Below are positions 1-10,474 of a stretch of 64,000 nucleotides of DNA, one piece after another. The translations under genes and the position numbers were made by a program. This DNA is from Antitrichia curtipendula (lineage: Eukaryota > Streptophyta > Bryopsida > Hypnales > Leucodontaceae), in assembly GCA_951230915.1 (NCBI GenBank), contig OX579638.1, forward strand, positions 20,106,696 through 20,170,695, written 5' to 3'. The notes beneath the pieces are model-generated. The model saw only the letters and a list, made by a program, of their open reading frames with translations. It was not told the origin of the DNA and made no database searches. How positions within the stretch are numbered: the first letter of the stretch is position 1; each line of letters begins with the position of its first letter.

Positions 1-470
1 AATGGAAACCTTTGAGGTTCATTTAGTTTTTTAAACAAAGACAACAAGATTTAGAATTAACCCAGAAAAGACGCTGCAGACATTTAGTGTCCGATGAATG
101 ACAAGGCATTCTCTTGTGTAGGACAGAAATACAACTATTCATCCTTAGAATTAGTTTTAAAAGCCGACATCTTCTATAGTATTTTGACTTCAAATGAGTT
201 ATTTTTATTTTCTTAATACCAATTATTCCCATGGGTTCATAAATGATGATTTCCATAAGGACCCCTTGCGTCCTTCTAGAATTAAATAGAAAAAATATGA
301 GAGTTGAAAGAGTTCATTTTACAAACATGGGGTTATATCTATAGAGATTTGAATGTTTTTTCAATTGAAGGAGTTGAAATGCTTTTTGAAGGTTCTAATG
401 TAAAATTTTGGAATTCAATTGATTTCCAAAACAAAGATTATAAAAACTTAGATTTGAAAAACTATGAGAG
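1..470. other. Degenerate AT-rich sequence upstream of the copia relic
   Basis: I see no gene here. Its position directly 5' of the copia reverse transcriptase/RNase H relic suggests decayed internal retrotransposon sequence. No copia motif is readable, so this is inference. Confidence 0.3.
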
Positions 471-1157
471 TTGAAAAGGGTCTACTTTACAACTATAGGA
501 TCAAGAATATTTAGAGTTTTCATATTGCAACATGATGAGTTCAAAATTGCGGAGACAACTTCTATGTCAACTATAGTGTGGAGATGGTTTATGTGTCAAC
601 TAAAGTCTATAGATTTTTATCCTTCAAAAGATCAGCCTACAATTATTTTTGCAAACTTCATTTTGCAAGAACCTATAAATGTAATTTCATATATTTTTTT
701 ATGTGACTATATTTTCTTACGACATAGAGCTGCAATATCTTGGAAATCTGTAAAGCAGACTATTACTGTAACATCATCAAATCATGCAAAAATTATTGCT
801 TTACATGAAGCATCTCGAGAATGCATCTGGTTAAGATCGATTGATAAGTTCATTTGAACAAACCGTGGATTATATTATGATAATTCTCCAACCGTTTTAT
901 ACGAAGACAATAGTGCTTGTGTTACTCAAATGCAAGCAGGTTTTATCAAAGGTGATCGCACAAAGCATATTGATCCAAAATATTTCACCTATACTAATGA
1001 TTTGATTACCGATAAAGTACTTGAAATTAAGAAAATTGCATCAGTAAATAATCTTGCTGATCTTTTTACCAAGGCTCTTCCATCATCTACTCATCATCGA
1101 CTTGTCCAAGACATTGGAATGCGGCGGCTTAGCATTATGGAACAAGAAATTCAATAG
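471..1157 (+). pseudogene. Ty1/copia polyprotein 3' end (RNase H) relic
   Basis: This is the C-terminal end of a Ty1/copia Pol protein. One reading frame runs throughout, broken by a TGA at 855-857. Motifs typical of the copia RNase H region are visible: an ISWKSVKQTITVTSSNHAK-like stretch, then HEASRECIWLRS, then after the stop YEDNSACV, KGDRTKHIDPKYF and LADLFTKALP. The upstream half (471-650) is much less recognisable, and no integrase or protease remains in the window. The element is a 5'-truncated, dead copy; its 3' LTR follows at 1723. The family assignment is firm and the exact 5' limit is not. Confidence 0.85.
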
Positions 1158-1722
1158 ATTTTTATTATGAAATTTATTGATCATTTTGATATCCTTCTAA
1201 GATTTTTTTCCACTGGGTTTTACTATGAGAATGGATTGATAAAGGAGTTGTACTCTTTTTCCTTCATCTGTGGTTTTATCCTTAAATATAACCAAGGTTT
1301 TCCCAGATAAGGTTTTAATGAGGCAACAGTCGTAAATTTTTAAGATTACGGAAATTTTCGGATAGCAAAAGGTGGGGTTGTGGTGAGAACCACGGTTTGG
1401 GGTTCAATACTGGAGTTTGTTAACCATCTTAGGGGGTCCTGCATCTTGTCACATCACAGCTTAGGGGTGGGATAGCGGGTCGACTGTTATTCCTGCCTTA
1501 CTAGCATGCCAAGCCGTGGGTTTCCCGAACCAATCAACAAGGCCGACGAGGACCGAACCGCGGACCGGTCGGTTAACCACCGACGTATGAAACCAGTCAA
1601 CCAAGTCCACGACTTGGCAACCGAAATCGACATTTAGTCAATTTTATTGCTTACATCAACCAGCTCATATCGATTATATTATTTTGTTTTGATTTACTAA
1701 TATTATGTTGAGCGAGAAGGAG
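1158..1722 (+). other. Copia 3' untranslated region with polypurine tract
   Basis: This is non-coding sequence between the RNase H stop and the LTR. It ends in the purine run GCGAGAAGGAG (1712-1722), immediately before the LTR start TGTTAAGAACC, which is where a plus-strand primer tract belongs. At about 560 bp it is long for a copia 3' leader, so an extra insertion may be hidden inside. I see nothing codable. Confidence 0.5.
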
Positions 1723-1959
1723 TGTTAAGAACCATAGTGTGAATGCTCACCATAATATGGTGAGTGAGACGTGTCATGAGGATAAGGTGAATTCCTCATG
1801 ACCAATAGGAGAAGATAACTATTCATTGTCTCTCTCCTTTCTTCATTGTATATACTTCAAACTCCCTAATGAAGTTTAGAATTCTTTGAGTATAATTTGA
1901 GTGTTCTTATTTGCTTTGCGATTTTGTTTCGTATTTTATACTCAACAACAACAACAACA
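1723..1959 (+). repeat. 3' LTR of the copia relic
   Basis: The LTR begins TGTTAAGAACC directly after the polypurine tract. It includes a TATA-like TGTATATAC near 1847 and ends in an ACTCAACAACAACA-type stretch. The 5' boundary is well supported by the adjacent purine tract. The 3' boundary lies inside a CAA microsatellite and is uncertain by about 15 bp. No 5' LTR copy is in the window, so target-site duplication cannot be tested. Confidence 0.6.
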
Positions 1960-2139
1960 ATGATAATACTCAATCATTAGTGCACTTTATACGATGTTGT
2001 GCTATAAAAATGTAGATGCACTTATATTACCTCAACAATGATATCCACCACTCTAATATTCAAAAGATTGTATAACAATTTCACGCAATTTTTTTTCCTA
2101 TTGCACAAACTAAACAACATTTGTATCATTTGCATCATT

Positions 2140-2255
2140 TAGACTTCAAAAAGACTTTAAAAAAATATATAAACTAATAAAATTAGCAACTTGAATAGGC
2201 TTTATTTAACTTCAAAGTATTATCAACACCAAAATTTGGTGCCTCAAGCATTTAA
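2140..2255. repeat. Dispersed repeat, copy a (interrupted by a TTAA element)
   Basis: This AT-rich segment resembles 24830-24945: both contain a CAACACC-AAA-TTTGGTGCCT-like core followed by a CATTTA motif. It ends at the TTAA where the 961-bp element starts. It was probably an older repeat used as an insertion site. Confidence 0.45.
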
Positions 2256-3216
2256 CCCCTCACCGCCGAAGCTCTAACCATGTCAAAAAACAACCTTGCT
2301 TTTCAAGTGTTATAAATCTAAATGTGAGTAAGGTATAAAAATCTCAACCGTACAATATTATAGTGTGCATGTTGTAGATGGTGTAAGTAAAATTTGGGGT
2401 CATTTGACCGTATAGATTGAAAGATTATAATATTTTAGTGTTGAAAAAAGATGCTGAAATTTTCCTAAAAATACATTTCGAGGTGGAATTCGATTTCTAA
2501 ACCTACTCAAATGAAAAAACTTTAAACTACAAGGTGATTCTAAACCAAAAGACAAACACTTTGGTGGAAAAAAAACACATTTAATTGACTCATTGCATTT
2601 GCAAAGTTGTTTTGAAATGTCAAAAAACAGCGAAAAAAGTAGCAAAAAAGCACATCTACAGCTGAACCTACCTCTGCTAAAATGCTTCTCAGTCAATCAT
2701 ATCTTCTTGGATTGATATGAAATTTTTACCACAAGAACTAGACTAGTATGTGAAACTTTTCCAACAAAAATTATTGAAAAAAACTCCTGTATGAAGAAGT
2801 TATAAGCCACCAAAGTTCACTGTAATGCAAAAATGTCTAGATTTTGAACTTCGAATTGCTCCCAAGCATTCAAAACAACTTGGGTTGACATGAAAATTTA
2901 ACCACAATAACTGGACTTAAAGGGGAACATAACACAACAAATTTGATTGAAAACGAACATTGGATGAAGGAGATACAAGCCCCCGAAGTTGCAGCCTTCA
3001 AATGCAGTTTGGTGAATTCAAATTGAACCTATGAACTTCGATTGGCTTTCAAGAAATCAATAAAGCTCGCATTGATCTTAAAATTCTGCCACATAAACCA
3101 GAAGAGAGAGCGCAACTTTACCAACAAGTTTTATTGAGTTTGGACATCGGATGCAAAAGTTACAGCACTTTGAATTTTCTGTGAGGACACGTTTCGTCCC
3201 CTCCGGCGATGAGGGG
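2256..3216. mobile_element. TTAA element T1 (961 bp, piggyBac-like MITE)
   Basis: The element is bounded by TTAA at 2252-2255 and 3217-3220. Its termini are inverted: the left begins CCCCTCACCGCCGAAG, and the right, read in reverse complement, begins CCCCTCATCGCCGGAG. No transposase is encoded. Inside are three diverged direct subrepeats starting near 2713, 2886 and 3073 (about 175-185 bp apart), each with a TGAYNTGAAAATT..CCACA..AACTRGA-like start and a GGATGNAAAAGTTAYA-like end. TTAA duplication with CCC-starting termini is the piggyBac hallmark; that the element was mobilised by piggyBac is inference. Confidence 0.7.
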
Positions 3217-3220
3217 TTAA

Positions 3221-4157
3221 AGGATAAGTGATTAGTGAGAAAATGGTGAGGAATATGAGGGAGTGTAAATTTTTTCCATGAAATATAGGGATAGAAATTT
3301 TTTCAGAATTTCATTCCCAAAACTGAAATTATTGTGCATTTTGGGAGTCAAAAAGGATACTTGTCCCAAAACCAATGTCTAGAACCTTCCAATTCCAATC
3401 ATTCAAGAACTACTTCCTTGTTCACTACTTTGAGACGTGTGTCATAACCTTATTAGTTCCAACCTTGACAAAGACCAAAAAACACACATTGACAACTAAT
3501 ACCACAACCTTACAGAGATTTTACAATGCCCAAATTTTATAAAATACTTGACCTTTACACTACAACTAATTTTGTACATTCGAGCATGATGGTTACAAAT
3601 ACTTTGCCAAAATCTATTTACAAAAAATGCCACTTGAATACTACACAAAAACTCAATGGTACAAATTGCCATTACATATCTTTTTGTCCCCCCACTACAC
3701 AGTACCCTTCCAGACATTTTCATCTTTCCATAGAGTTTCACAACCAAAAATAAAAAAAATAAACCAGGGTGGCTATAATCGCGCCGAGTAGCAACCAAGA
3801 AGCCTTTCTTGAGCGAAAGGCACAAGCAGAATAGGTTCGAATTTGCCAAAATCCATCAGTCTAAGACAATGAACGATTGCAAGAAAGTCATTTGAACTGA
3901 TGAATCCACCTTCAAGGTAGGCAAAATTCCCGTCACTGTACTGTCTGGTGGAAGACGAATGAACAGTACAATTTGAACTGTTTAGCACCGACCTTCAAGT
4001 CTAGGCACACCTCAATAATGATCTGGGGTGACCGAGGGTTATGGTTTCCACGCACCTCATAATCTGTTGCGGGACTAAGAAAAAAATAAATGTGATCCGT
4101 GATGAGCCCTACTCGAGAGTCAGTAGATAATCAATAAGGGTAGGTCCAACTTCAGTA
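3221..4157. other. Non-coding spacer with a fragment of the foldback repeat family
   Basis: No gene is recognised. Positions about 3545-3640 (…ACTAATTTTGTACATT…ATGGTT…CTTTG.CAAAAT…) match the centre of the foldback family at 43380-43450, so a piece of that repeat is here. The two ORFs on opposite strands (3496-3849 and 3526-3753) overlap each other and look like chance. Confidence 0.4.
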
Positions 4158-4630
4158 AAACACTACCATAGTCTGATAAAACCCGAAAAGCATATGAAAC
4201 ACTTGCCATCAGAGAAACTTTGCACTCTTTACAGGTCGCATCAAGAAGTTCCGAGTAAAGCGATTCTAAATAAGAGTCAAATCTATGATGCAAGGACGAC
4301 CACAATACATCTATGGAGCCCAACCATGCAATATTCAGCACCACCAAACACTCCCTCATCCTTGGTTGAATCTTAACGACATCCTCCATGCTTCTGTACA
4401 ACATCCAAGCTTTATTGCAAGTTCTCCAGTTCATTTCATACAAGCAAGATACACCTACACTACCATAGACTGATGGACACCGGAAAAAGCATATGAAACA
4501 CTTACCATCAAGTAGAAACTTACAGGCAGCGCTGGACTCTTTACAGGCCGCATCAAGAAGTTAAAGTAAAAAGGTTTTCATTAAAAGAGACAAGTCTATG
4601 ATGCAAGGACGGCCACAAAACCTCTGTGAG
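4158..4630. repeat. Tandem duplication at the 3' side of HVA22 gene 1
   Basis: About 155 bp at 4161-4320 recurs at 4458-4632, offset by roughly 300 bp. Shared blocks include CACTACCATAG.CTGAT, AAAGCATATGAAACACTT.CCATCA, CTCTTTACAGG.CGCATCAAGAAGTT and TCTATGATGCAAGGACG.CCACAA. The right copy abuts the HVA22 stop codon, so the duplicated unit probably includes the gene's 3' UTR. The copies differ by small indels and substitutions. Confidence 0.75.
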
Positions 4631-4695
4631 CTAGACAAGCTAGGTTTAGATCCACAGACAGCAAATGTAACGCTAAAAAGGGCGGGGCCAGCAAT

Positions 4696-5208
4696 CTACT
4701 CCGTCTTGGGATCCACAACATCCCCGGGCCGATTCTGCCTTGCCTCGTAGAGCCTGTCCGTGACGAGCTTCTGAAACTCCTCGGGTCCGAACGTTTGCAC
4801 GTACTTAGCAACGGCGGACCGCGTCTCGGGACTGATGGACCCCAGCCACTTGCGCTGGACGTCGGAGAGCTTGGAGCGGCCGTCCGTGGCGCCGACGGCG
4901 GCGTAGAAGTGCGGGCGCACGTAATTCTCGTACAAGATGATGCCGCCGCGGAACTGGGGCAGCACCAACCACGCCGCGGCCGCCAGCTTGAAGGTGGAGT
5001 AGAGCGGGATCCACGCGAACACGGGCGCCGCGGCCATCTCCAAGAGAGAAACGAAGGAGTACAGCACCCAGTAAGTGAGCCATTGCTGGTCGTCTTCCTT
5101 GAACGGACTCTCGATCGCCATCACGGAAGCGTACAATGGGTACAGCAGCATCACGATGGGAGCCGCCAGAGCGTTCGAACGCCCCACCAAGGACCAGAAC
5201 CAACCCAT
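4696..5208 (-). CDS. HVA22/TB2-DP1 family protein (copy 1), intronless CDS
   Basis: The 170-residue product belongs to the HVA22/REEP (TB2/DP1) family, small hairpin membrane proteins that shape or traffic endoplasmic reticulum membrane; many plant members respond to ABA or stress. Start MGWFW is chosen because upstream in-frame codons are not ATG and homology begins here. Visible family blocks are MLLYPLYAS (about 20-28), EDDQQWLTYWVLYS (about 38-51) and LPQFRGGIILYE (about 83-94). Hydrophobic stretches lie near 12-30, 45-65 and 72-85, with a charged hydrophilic C-terminal tail. The CDS has no intron, unlike most plant HVA22 genes. A possible 103-bp 5' UTR intron (5245-5347, GT-AG) is visible upstream. 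A paralogue lies at 17024-17545 on the same strand. Confidence 0.95.
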   Translation of the reverse strand: MGWFWSLVGRSNALAAPIVMLLYPLYASVMAIESPFKEDDQQWLTYWVLYSFVSLLEMAAAPVFAWIPLYSTFKLAAAAWLVLPQFRGGIILYENYVRPHFYAAVGATDGRSKLSDVQRKWLGSISPETRSAVAKYVQTFGPEEFQKLVTDRLYEARQNRPGDVVDPKTE

Positions 5209-5640
5209 GGCTGCTACGCACTTCCACACAACCCTAGAAACGCCCTGCAACACAAACCCTCAGTCCAGCAAACTCACAACCCAACAAAACCCACAACAAA
5301 ATACAGCCAAGCCCAAGAAAGCCCAGCAACACTCAGACAAACTGAACCTGGAGAGGGCTTGAAATATGCACTGTAGGCACCGAAACGAGCGAAATGGGAG
5401 AGGAAAGCTGCCTGAGGGCTCTGCTGGGGGAGCCGGGAAACCGGCAGAAAGTGTCAGAGCGGAGGAGCCACGAAGCAGGAGACGTAAGCTTACGAACAGG
5501 AATTGAAGGAGGCGGGTCCAGTGCCAAGTCCGCGAGTTTAGGGCTTGGTCCACGTAGGGGTGACACGCGTTCCGATATTTGGCCAGGTGGACTGGACGGG
5601 TGCTGGTGGAGCGACACTCCCTAAGTACCTTTCTTTCCGA
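5209..5640 (-). promoter_or_regulatory. GC-rich 5' leader and probable promoter of HVA22 copy 1
   Basis: This GC-rich block precedes the HVA22 start. On the minus strand a GT-AG pair (CTCCAG|GTTCAG at 5348/5347 and TTGCAG|GGC at 5245/5244) could bound a 103-bp 5' UTR intron. Many short ORFs in several frames overlap here and look like composition effects. No TATA box was assigned. Confidence 0.4.
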
Positions 5641-7870
5641 AAGGTTTTTGACTTGCTTTATTGAATCTCGTGTGGATTCATGTTCGGTCGAGCAGGTTCA
5701 GATTCCAGCATTTGAGATTTGGGTGCATGATGCGACATTTGTTTAGTAACTGAGTGACAAGCCATGCATGGTTGCATGAAGTGCTGCACAGGAGGAAAAG
5801 GAAAAGGAAAAGGAAAAAAAGAAAAAAGAAAGAAAGAAAGAGGAGAGAAAAGAGAGAGAAAAGGTCCCATGAGAGTTAAGGGTTAGGATTGGTTTGCATT
5901 GGGCACTTGGAGGGGGGTGGGTGGAAGGGGTCCGGATCAGGGCTTTTATTTTGGACTTCTATCCCCCTATTGGCTTCACTAGAGAGGCCAATTTTTGGAG
6001 GGACGAAGTCAGATAGGTCAGATTTCTGACAGTCTGGCGAAATTTCGCCCCAAAAAAAAGCCCTGGTCCGGATACTCTAGGCAAGTGGGTAGTTTCCATG
6101 AGCAATTGGCAAGAGGTAGGATCTACTACAATTGCAACAAGCAAAATGATGGCACCACTCTTGTCTTCTTCTGATATTAGCTCCCTCTAGGTCAATGTCT
6201 AGGCCTTCTAGTTTTGCAAAGCCAAAATGTAAGGGTTGTAGATCGGAGGAGAGATCGGAGTTCCAACATCTACAGAAATAGCCTACAACGTCTAATTTGA
6301 GAGGTTCAAGGGCCCAATAGAAACGGCCTCTTAGTATAGAAATAAGAATGGTGTAATCATGAGGCTTTGCCATAGGATTAATTTAATGACCAATCACATC
6401 CCACATCCCCACTCCAAGCCAAACCTTAACCATGTTGTGTAATGTAAATGCAGTTGTAGATAGGATTTGGAAACTCTTAATTTTGAAATTAAAGTTGATG
6501 CCATAGTTTATTTCTATTGGATAGAGCCAACAAAAAATGCACTTGTTCATCAAAAAATTTGGTCATCTTTGGTTAATTGTCTCCATGATGGGTCAACAAT
6601 TGTTTTGCATTTTATTGGGTACCAAATTAGAGATATTAATATTTTTTTTCCCTTCAAAGTAATAGTCTTCTATAGAACTTCTATAGAACTTTAATACGTA
6701 ACTATGAAATTGTCTTCATTAAACTTTGGATTACATTGTAAAGGCCAGAGAAAGAGGGGGGGAGAAACACCTACTTCAAGGACCAACCATTTTGTCAAAC
6801 TTAGGTGAGCAAGAATAGGTGTCTTGCCTCCAAAAAACTAAAACTAAATACATTGCCTTTTTACCAAGCCAAGCTTGATATCTTGATTGGATCACATAAT
6901 TCTTGTGTGATACATTAAGCTTATATGTTAAGTATGACCTTTAACACTAAGTTTCATTCAAATCACTAAAGTGATCAAACACTTATTGATATTTATAAGA
7001 AATTAAAAGAGATTTTCAATGAACAAAATTATGCATAATTTGAATATTATATGCAAGAAAATATGAGGATTTGAATAAGTGATCTTAACCCCTTAGCACC
7101 TCAATCATTTCTTGAATTTTTGCATATATATTTATGTATATCCTTATCAATATATAATTCTTTACCTCAATTTCATCAAATTCATGATATAGAAAGGGTT
7201 CTTTTTAAAACGTAAGCATTTGGTTTGTATGAATAAGAAGTTATGTGGTCAAAAAAGCCTTTGAAACTTCTCTATTCACCATCTACATTTTAGGCATGAA
7301 AGCGCTTTACAATTAATCATTGCAGATTGAAATTCATCCAAAGCAAACTACCCCATTCCAGTCCAAACTCCCATTCTAACAACAAGAGTTGGTGTTGAGG
7401 ACACATACATCTTGGTAATCAATATGTACTCATCCTGCAAGATTCTAGGGCATCAATATTAGGGCAAAACAAGCTCAAACCAGATTGGTGCCGGTCCCCC
7501 CAAACCTAAGTCTCACACCGACCTTCTCGAAGCCGCCGTGAATGAAGGGAACGTTCATTCTGGGTCCCGCAGCTCCAGAGAATTCAAAAGCTACAGTAAG
7601 TTCAGGTGAATCGTGGGTCGTGGTTTCAAGGCAAAGTCGGCCCCCCCCTTCCAAGAGCTTTAGGACGGCAGGGGATTGGGTAGTTGGAAGGGTAACAGTC
7701 AAGTGTAGTTTGGCAAAGTTTCCACTTAAAAAACAAGTTAAAGCTACCAAAAAATTGTAAATACCAGGAGTGTCAAACTTTGAAAATTTAGGAAAACTTC
7801 TTCCAAAGACAATCTACAACAACAAAAATTGTGTCCAACAATGTTAGATTTGAAAATTTAGCACAATCAA
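5641..7870. other. Non-coding spacer, AT-rich, with one unpaired TTAA end
   Basis: I see no gene. Purine-rich simple sequence lies at about 5790-5860. A TTAACCCCTTAGCACC motif at 7085 resembles the left end of the TTAA elements, but no matching right end was found, so it is not called. Confidence 0.4.
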
Positions 7871-8435
7871 CCCCTACATCCGATTGTCCCTATAGGGGAC
7901 AAAATGGATTTTGGGCATGTTTCTATGAGCTCAATTTTTGACAATTTTTTTTAAAACCTTCTCAAAAGATAGAAAAACTTATTAGCTTCCTAGGAATATA
8001 ATTTTTATTTCTATTGGTGCCTGACAACAAAAGTTATGCTATGATGACCTCAAAATGAAGGAGATCGAGCAGCAAAAAAATCCATAAAAATAAAAATAAA
8101 AATGATTATTTTTTCTCATAGATTACATTTTTGTCTATATGGAAAGCTTTGATCCATTCCATTTGGATTAGTAATGTGAAAGTTATCTTGTTTCGTAGGC
8201 AATTAGAGCATTTTCTTGAAAAAAAATAACATTTTATTTTACTTTGAATGCTAATATCTTTCAATTTGTATGGTCAAACATCACAAATTTTTTACCACAT
8301 GATCTAAAAGAAGTGCAGTACAAGATCCTATGGTTAAATTCTAAAAATATATATTTTTTGAGTTCTTTGATGAATGCAACAGAAGTGGTAGTTTTGAGTG
8401 GTTTTTGAGAGAAAATGGCCTTGGGCCTATAGCGG
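7871..8435. mobile_element. TTAA-type element, decayed copy A of the T3/T7 family
   Basis: The left end reads TCAA-CCCCTACATCC and the right end GGCCTTGGGCCTATAGCGGG-TAA, so both TTAA sites have drifted. The interior follows the element at 43528-44453 block by block: GATAGAAAAACT.AT.AGCT, GGTGCCT…ACAA.AGTTATG, GGAAAGCTTTGAT.CATT.CATTT, CAGT.ACAAGATCCTA and GTTTTGAGTG.TTTTTG. It is the oldest-looking member of that family here and is non-coding. Confidence 0.6.
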
Positions 8436-8439
8436 GTAA

Positions 8440-9256
8440 CAATGCTTTTAGCAATGATAAAAATCAATTTTAGAGACGACAGTAATAATGAAATTTAGTG
8501 TTATGGTAACTATAGTATTATTTATCATATCATATAATCACTCTAATTCTCATTTAGTTGACAAATTAGTATTTGTTTTGGATACCAATTTATTGCAAGA
8601 TGAACTATTTTGGTCTTAAGTTAAGCTTTTGGGTGGAAATTTAGATGATAACCAACATTCATGCTGACATTTAGTATTGTAACATTAGCAATGTTATCTT
8701 TTAGTGTTAGAGCATCACACCCCCATTCTCTATACTTGGCCGAGGTGTCAAGAGCTAGGCTAGGAGCCAAAAGAGACCCCAATGCGCAATTTTCTAAGCA
8801 CTCAATGTGCTAAATTTTGAAAAGAATACCTTAGTTTTCAAAGGACAAGGAAGTTTTGTGAGAGCTCAGAGTTGACGGCTTTTTGTACAGTTCAAGTTGA
8901 ACATACAATCACAGGGATGTTGTCACTACAGGTACATCCTCGAGATTTGTTTCTTTTTTAAAATTAGAATGGAGATGTATATAATTATCAACAAAGAGCC
9001 GACCAATTTTAGTGGGCAACTACGCATTGGAGGCAATGGGGCTTGTTCACATTGTGAGGGCTTGTTTTCGATGGAGATTTGACCACCCCACTATGGTGAT
9101 ACTCATAGACTTTGTAATTAGTGTTGCAAACACTAAATTTCATTATTATTGTATTAAGTTATGTTTGCACTTGGTGTTAGAGGTGTTGTTTTGGAATGTG
9201 AATCTAGTCCAACAGTAGACCTAAATATGTTCCTAAGACCCTCAATAACAACACCT
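8440..9256. other. Spacer between decayed element A and PB1
   Basis: AT-rich, no gene seen. Two overlapping short ORFs (8897-9082, 9012-9218) have no recognisable domain and share sequence in different frames, so I treat them as chance. Confidence 0.4.
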
Positions 9257-10474
9257 TTAACCCCAAAATGACCTTGGAGTTTCCCGTCCTTCCTAGCCAC
9301 GAGTGAGAGGCCAATAGATTTTGTTTTTTGGATTTAGCAATTTAGTGCAATTGAAAAATCTAACCGTATCAATTGGGGGTAGGTTCTTCTCGCAAGGTAC
9401 CGGAATTTTTGTGGGACCCGATTTTGCATAAATCGAAGTGAGATTGACTTCTTCGTGGAGTGCACGGTTGCCGAAGCATGCTTTCTGCGATGCACAATCC
9501 ACTCTCGCAACAGCCCCAGATTTGTTTTGCAACAAAATCAAGAGAAAAATGAAGGATTTCAGCAGTTCACGAGATGGCAGTCGGTTTAGGAAAAAAAAAT
9601 TGAAAAAAGACAACAAATATAAATCAGAATAGATTCCGAAATCCAATGTATCTAATAGGGGCAATATGCGGGAAATGAGTGCAATGTTTTTTCAAAAAAT
9701 ACTGGCACTGAGAAACATCGATCCAAACGGTGGACACAACAATGTAAGGCATTACTAACTACTCACCAAAATTCAATCAGATCTGACGATGCAATGAAAT
9801 GTAAATTGCATTTTGAGCAGAATGGGGGGTGACCCGGTGAATGTCAGGGTGGGCGCTTCGGTAAGCGTCCGTGGCAGTTGTAAAACAACCAATCATAAGC
9901 GCGGGATGCATTAGGTGTACTGCACAGGACAGACTGTGGATGGAGGGAAGCGCCACCGAGACCAACTATTTTGCGCGGGCTCTACAGAACGGGTTACATA
10001 GTTGTTCGGTCCTCCAACAACCCCGAACGACCAAAAACAAGGCAATATGCAATTCACGCTCAACCATTCATGAGGAGAATAACATGCAAAGACACGATAA
10101 AAAATGTGACCATTACAACGAGGAACTCAAATCAAAGAAAATGGCATCACAATAAATAAGTCTTCCGAAAACAGTGTCTGCCGGAATCCAATTTGGGCAG
10201 CGTAGCGACATTGCCGCAGGGCAATGTTTCTAAAAACGGCCTTCTACCAAATTGATCTAACTAAAAGCAAAAGCCAAAACTATAAAAAGAAAAGGGAAGG
10301 GACCTGCAAATTACTTCTCCAAGACTAAACACGCCCGAGCCAACCTAAATATTGTAGAGTGGCAAGGTTGAAATTGTCGTCCAAGTGGCCGTCGACGTCT
10401 TCTACTGAGTGAACCGCAGTAAGTATTCTCAACATGTGCCCTGGAAGACAATCCGGCAAATTTGCATCAGAGTG

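Noticed and set aside
4795..5376. 193-codon plus-strand ORF opposite HVA22 copy 1
   Set aside because: It is the antisense shadow of a GC-rich conserved gene; HVA22 homology on the minus strand explains the open frame.
7085..7150. TTAACCCCTTAGCACC as the left end of another TTAA element
   Set aside because: No inverted partner was found downstream within several kilobases.
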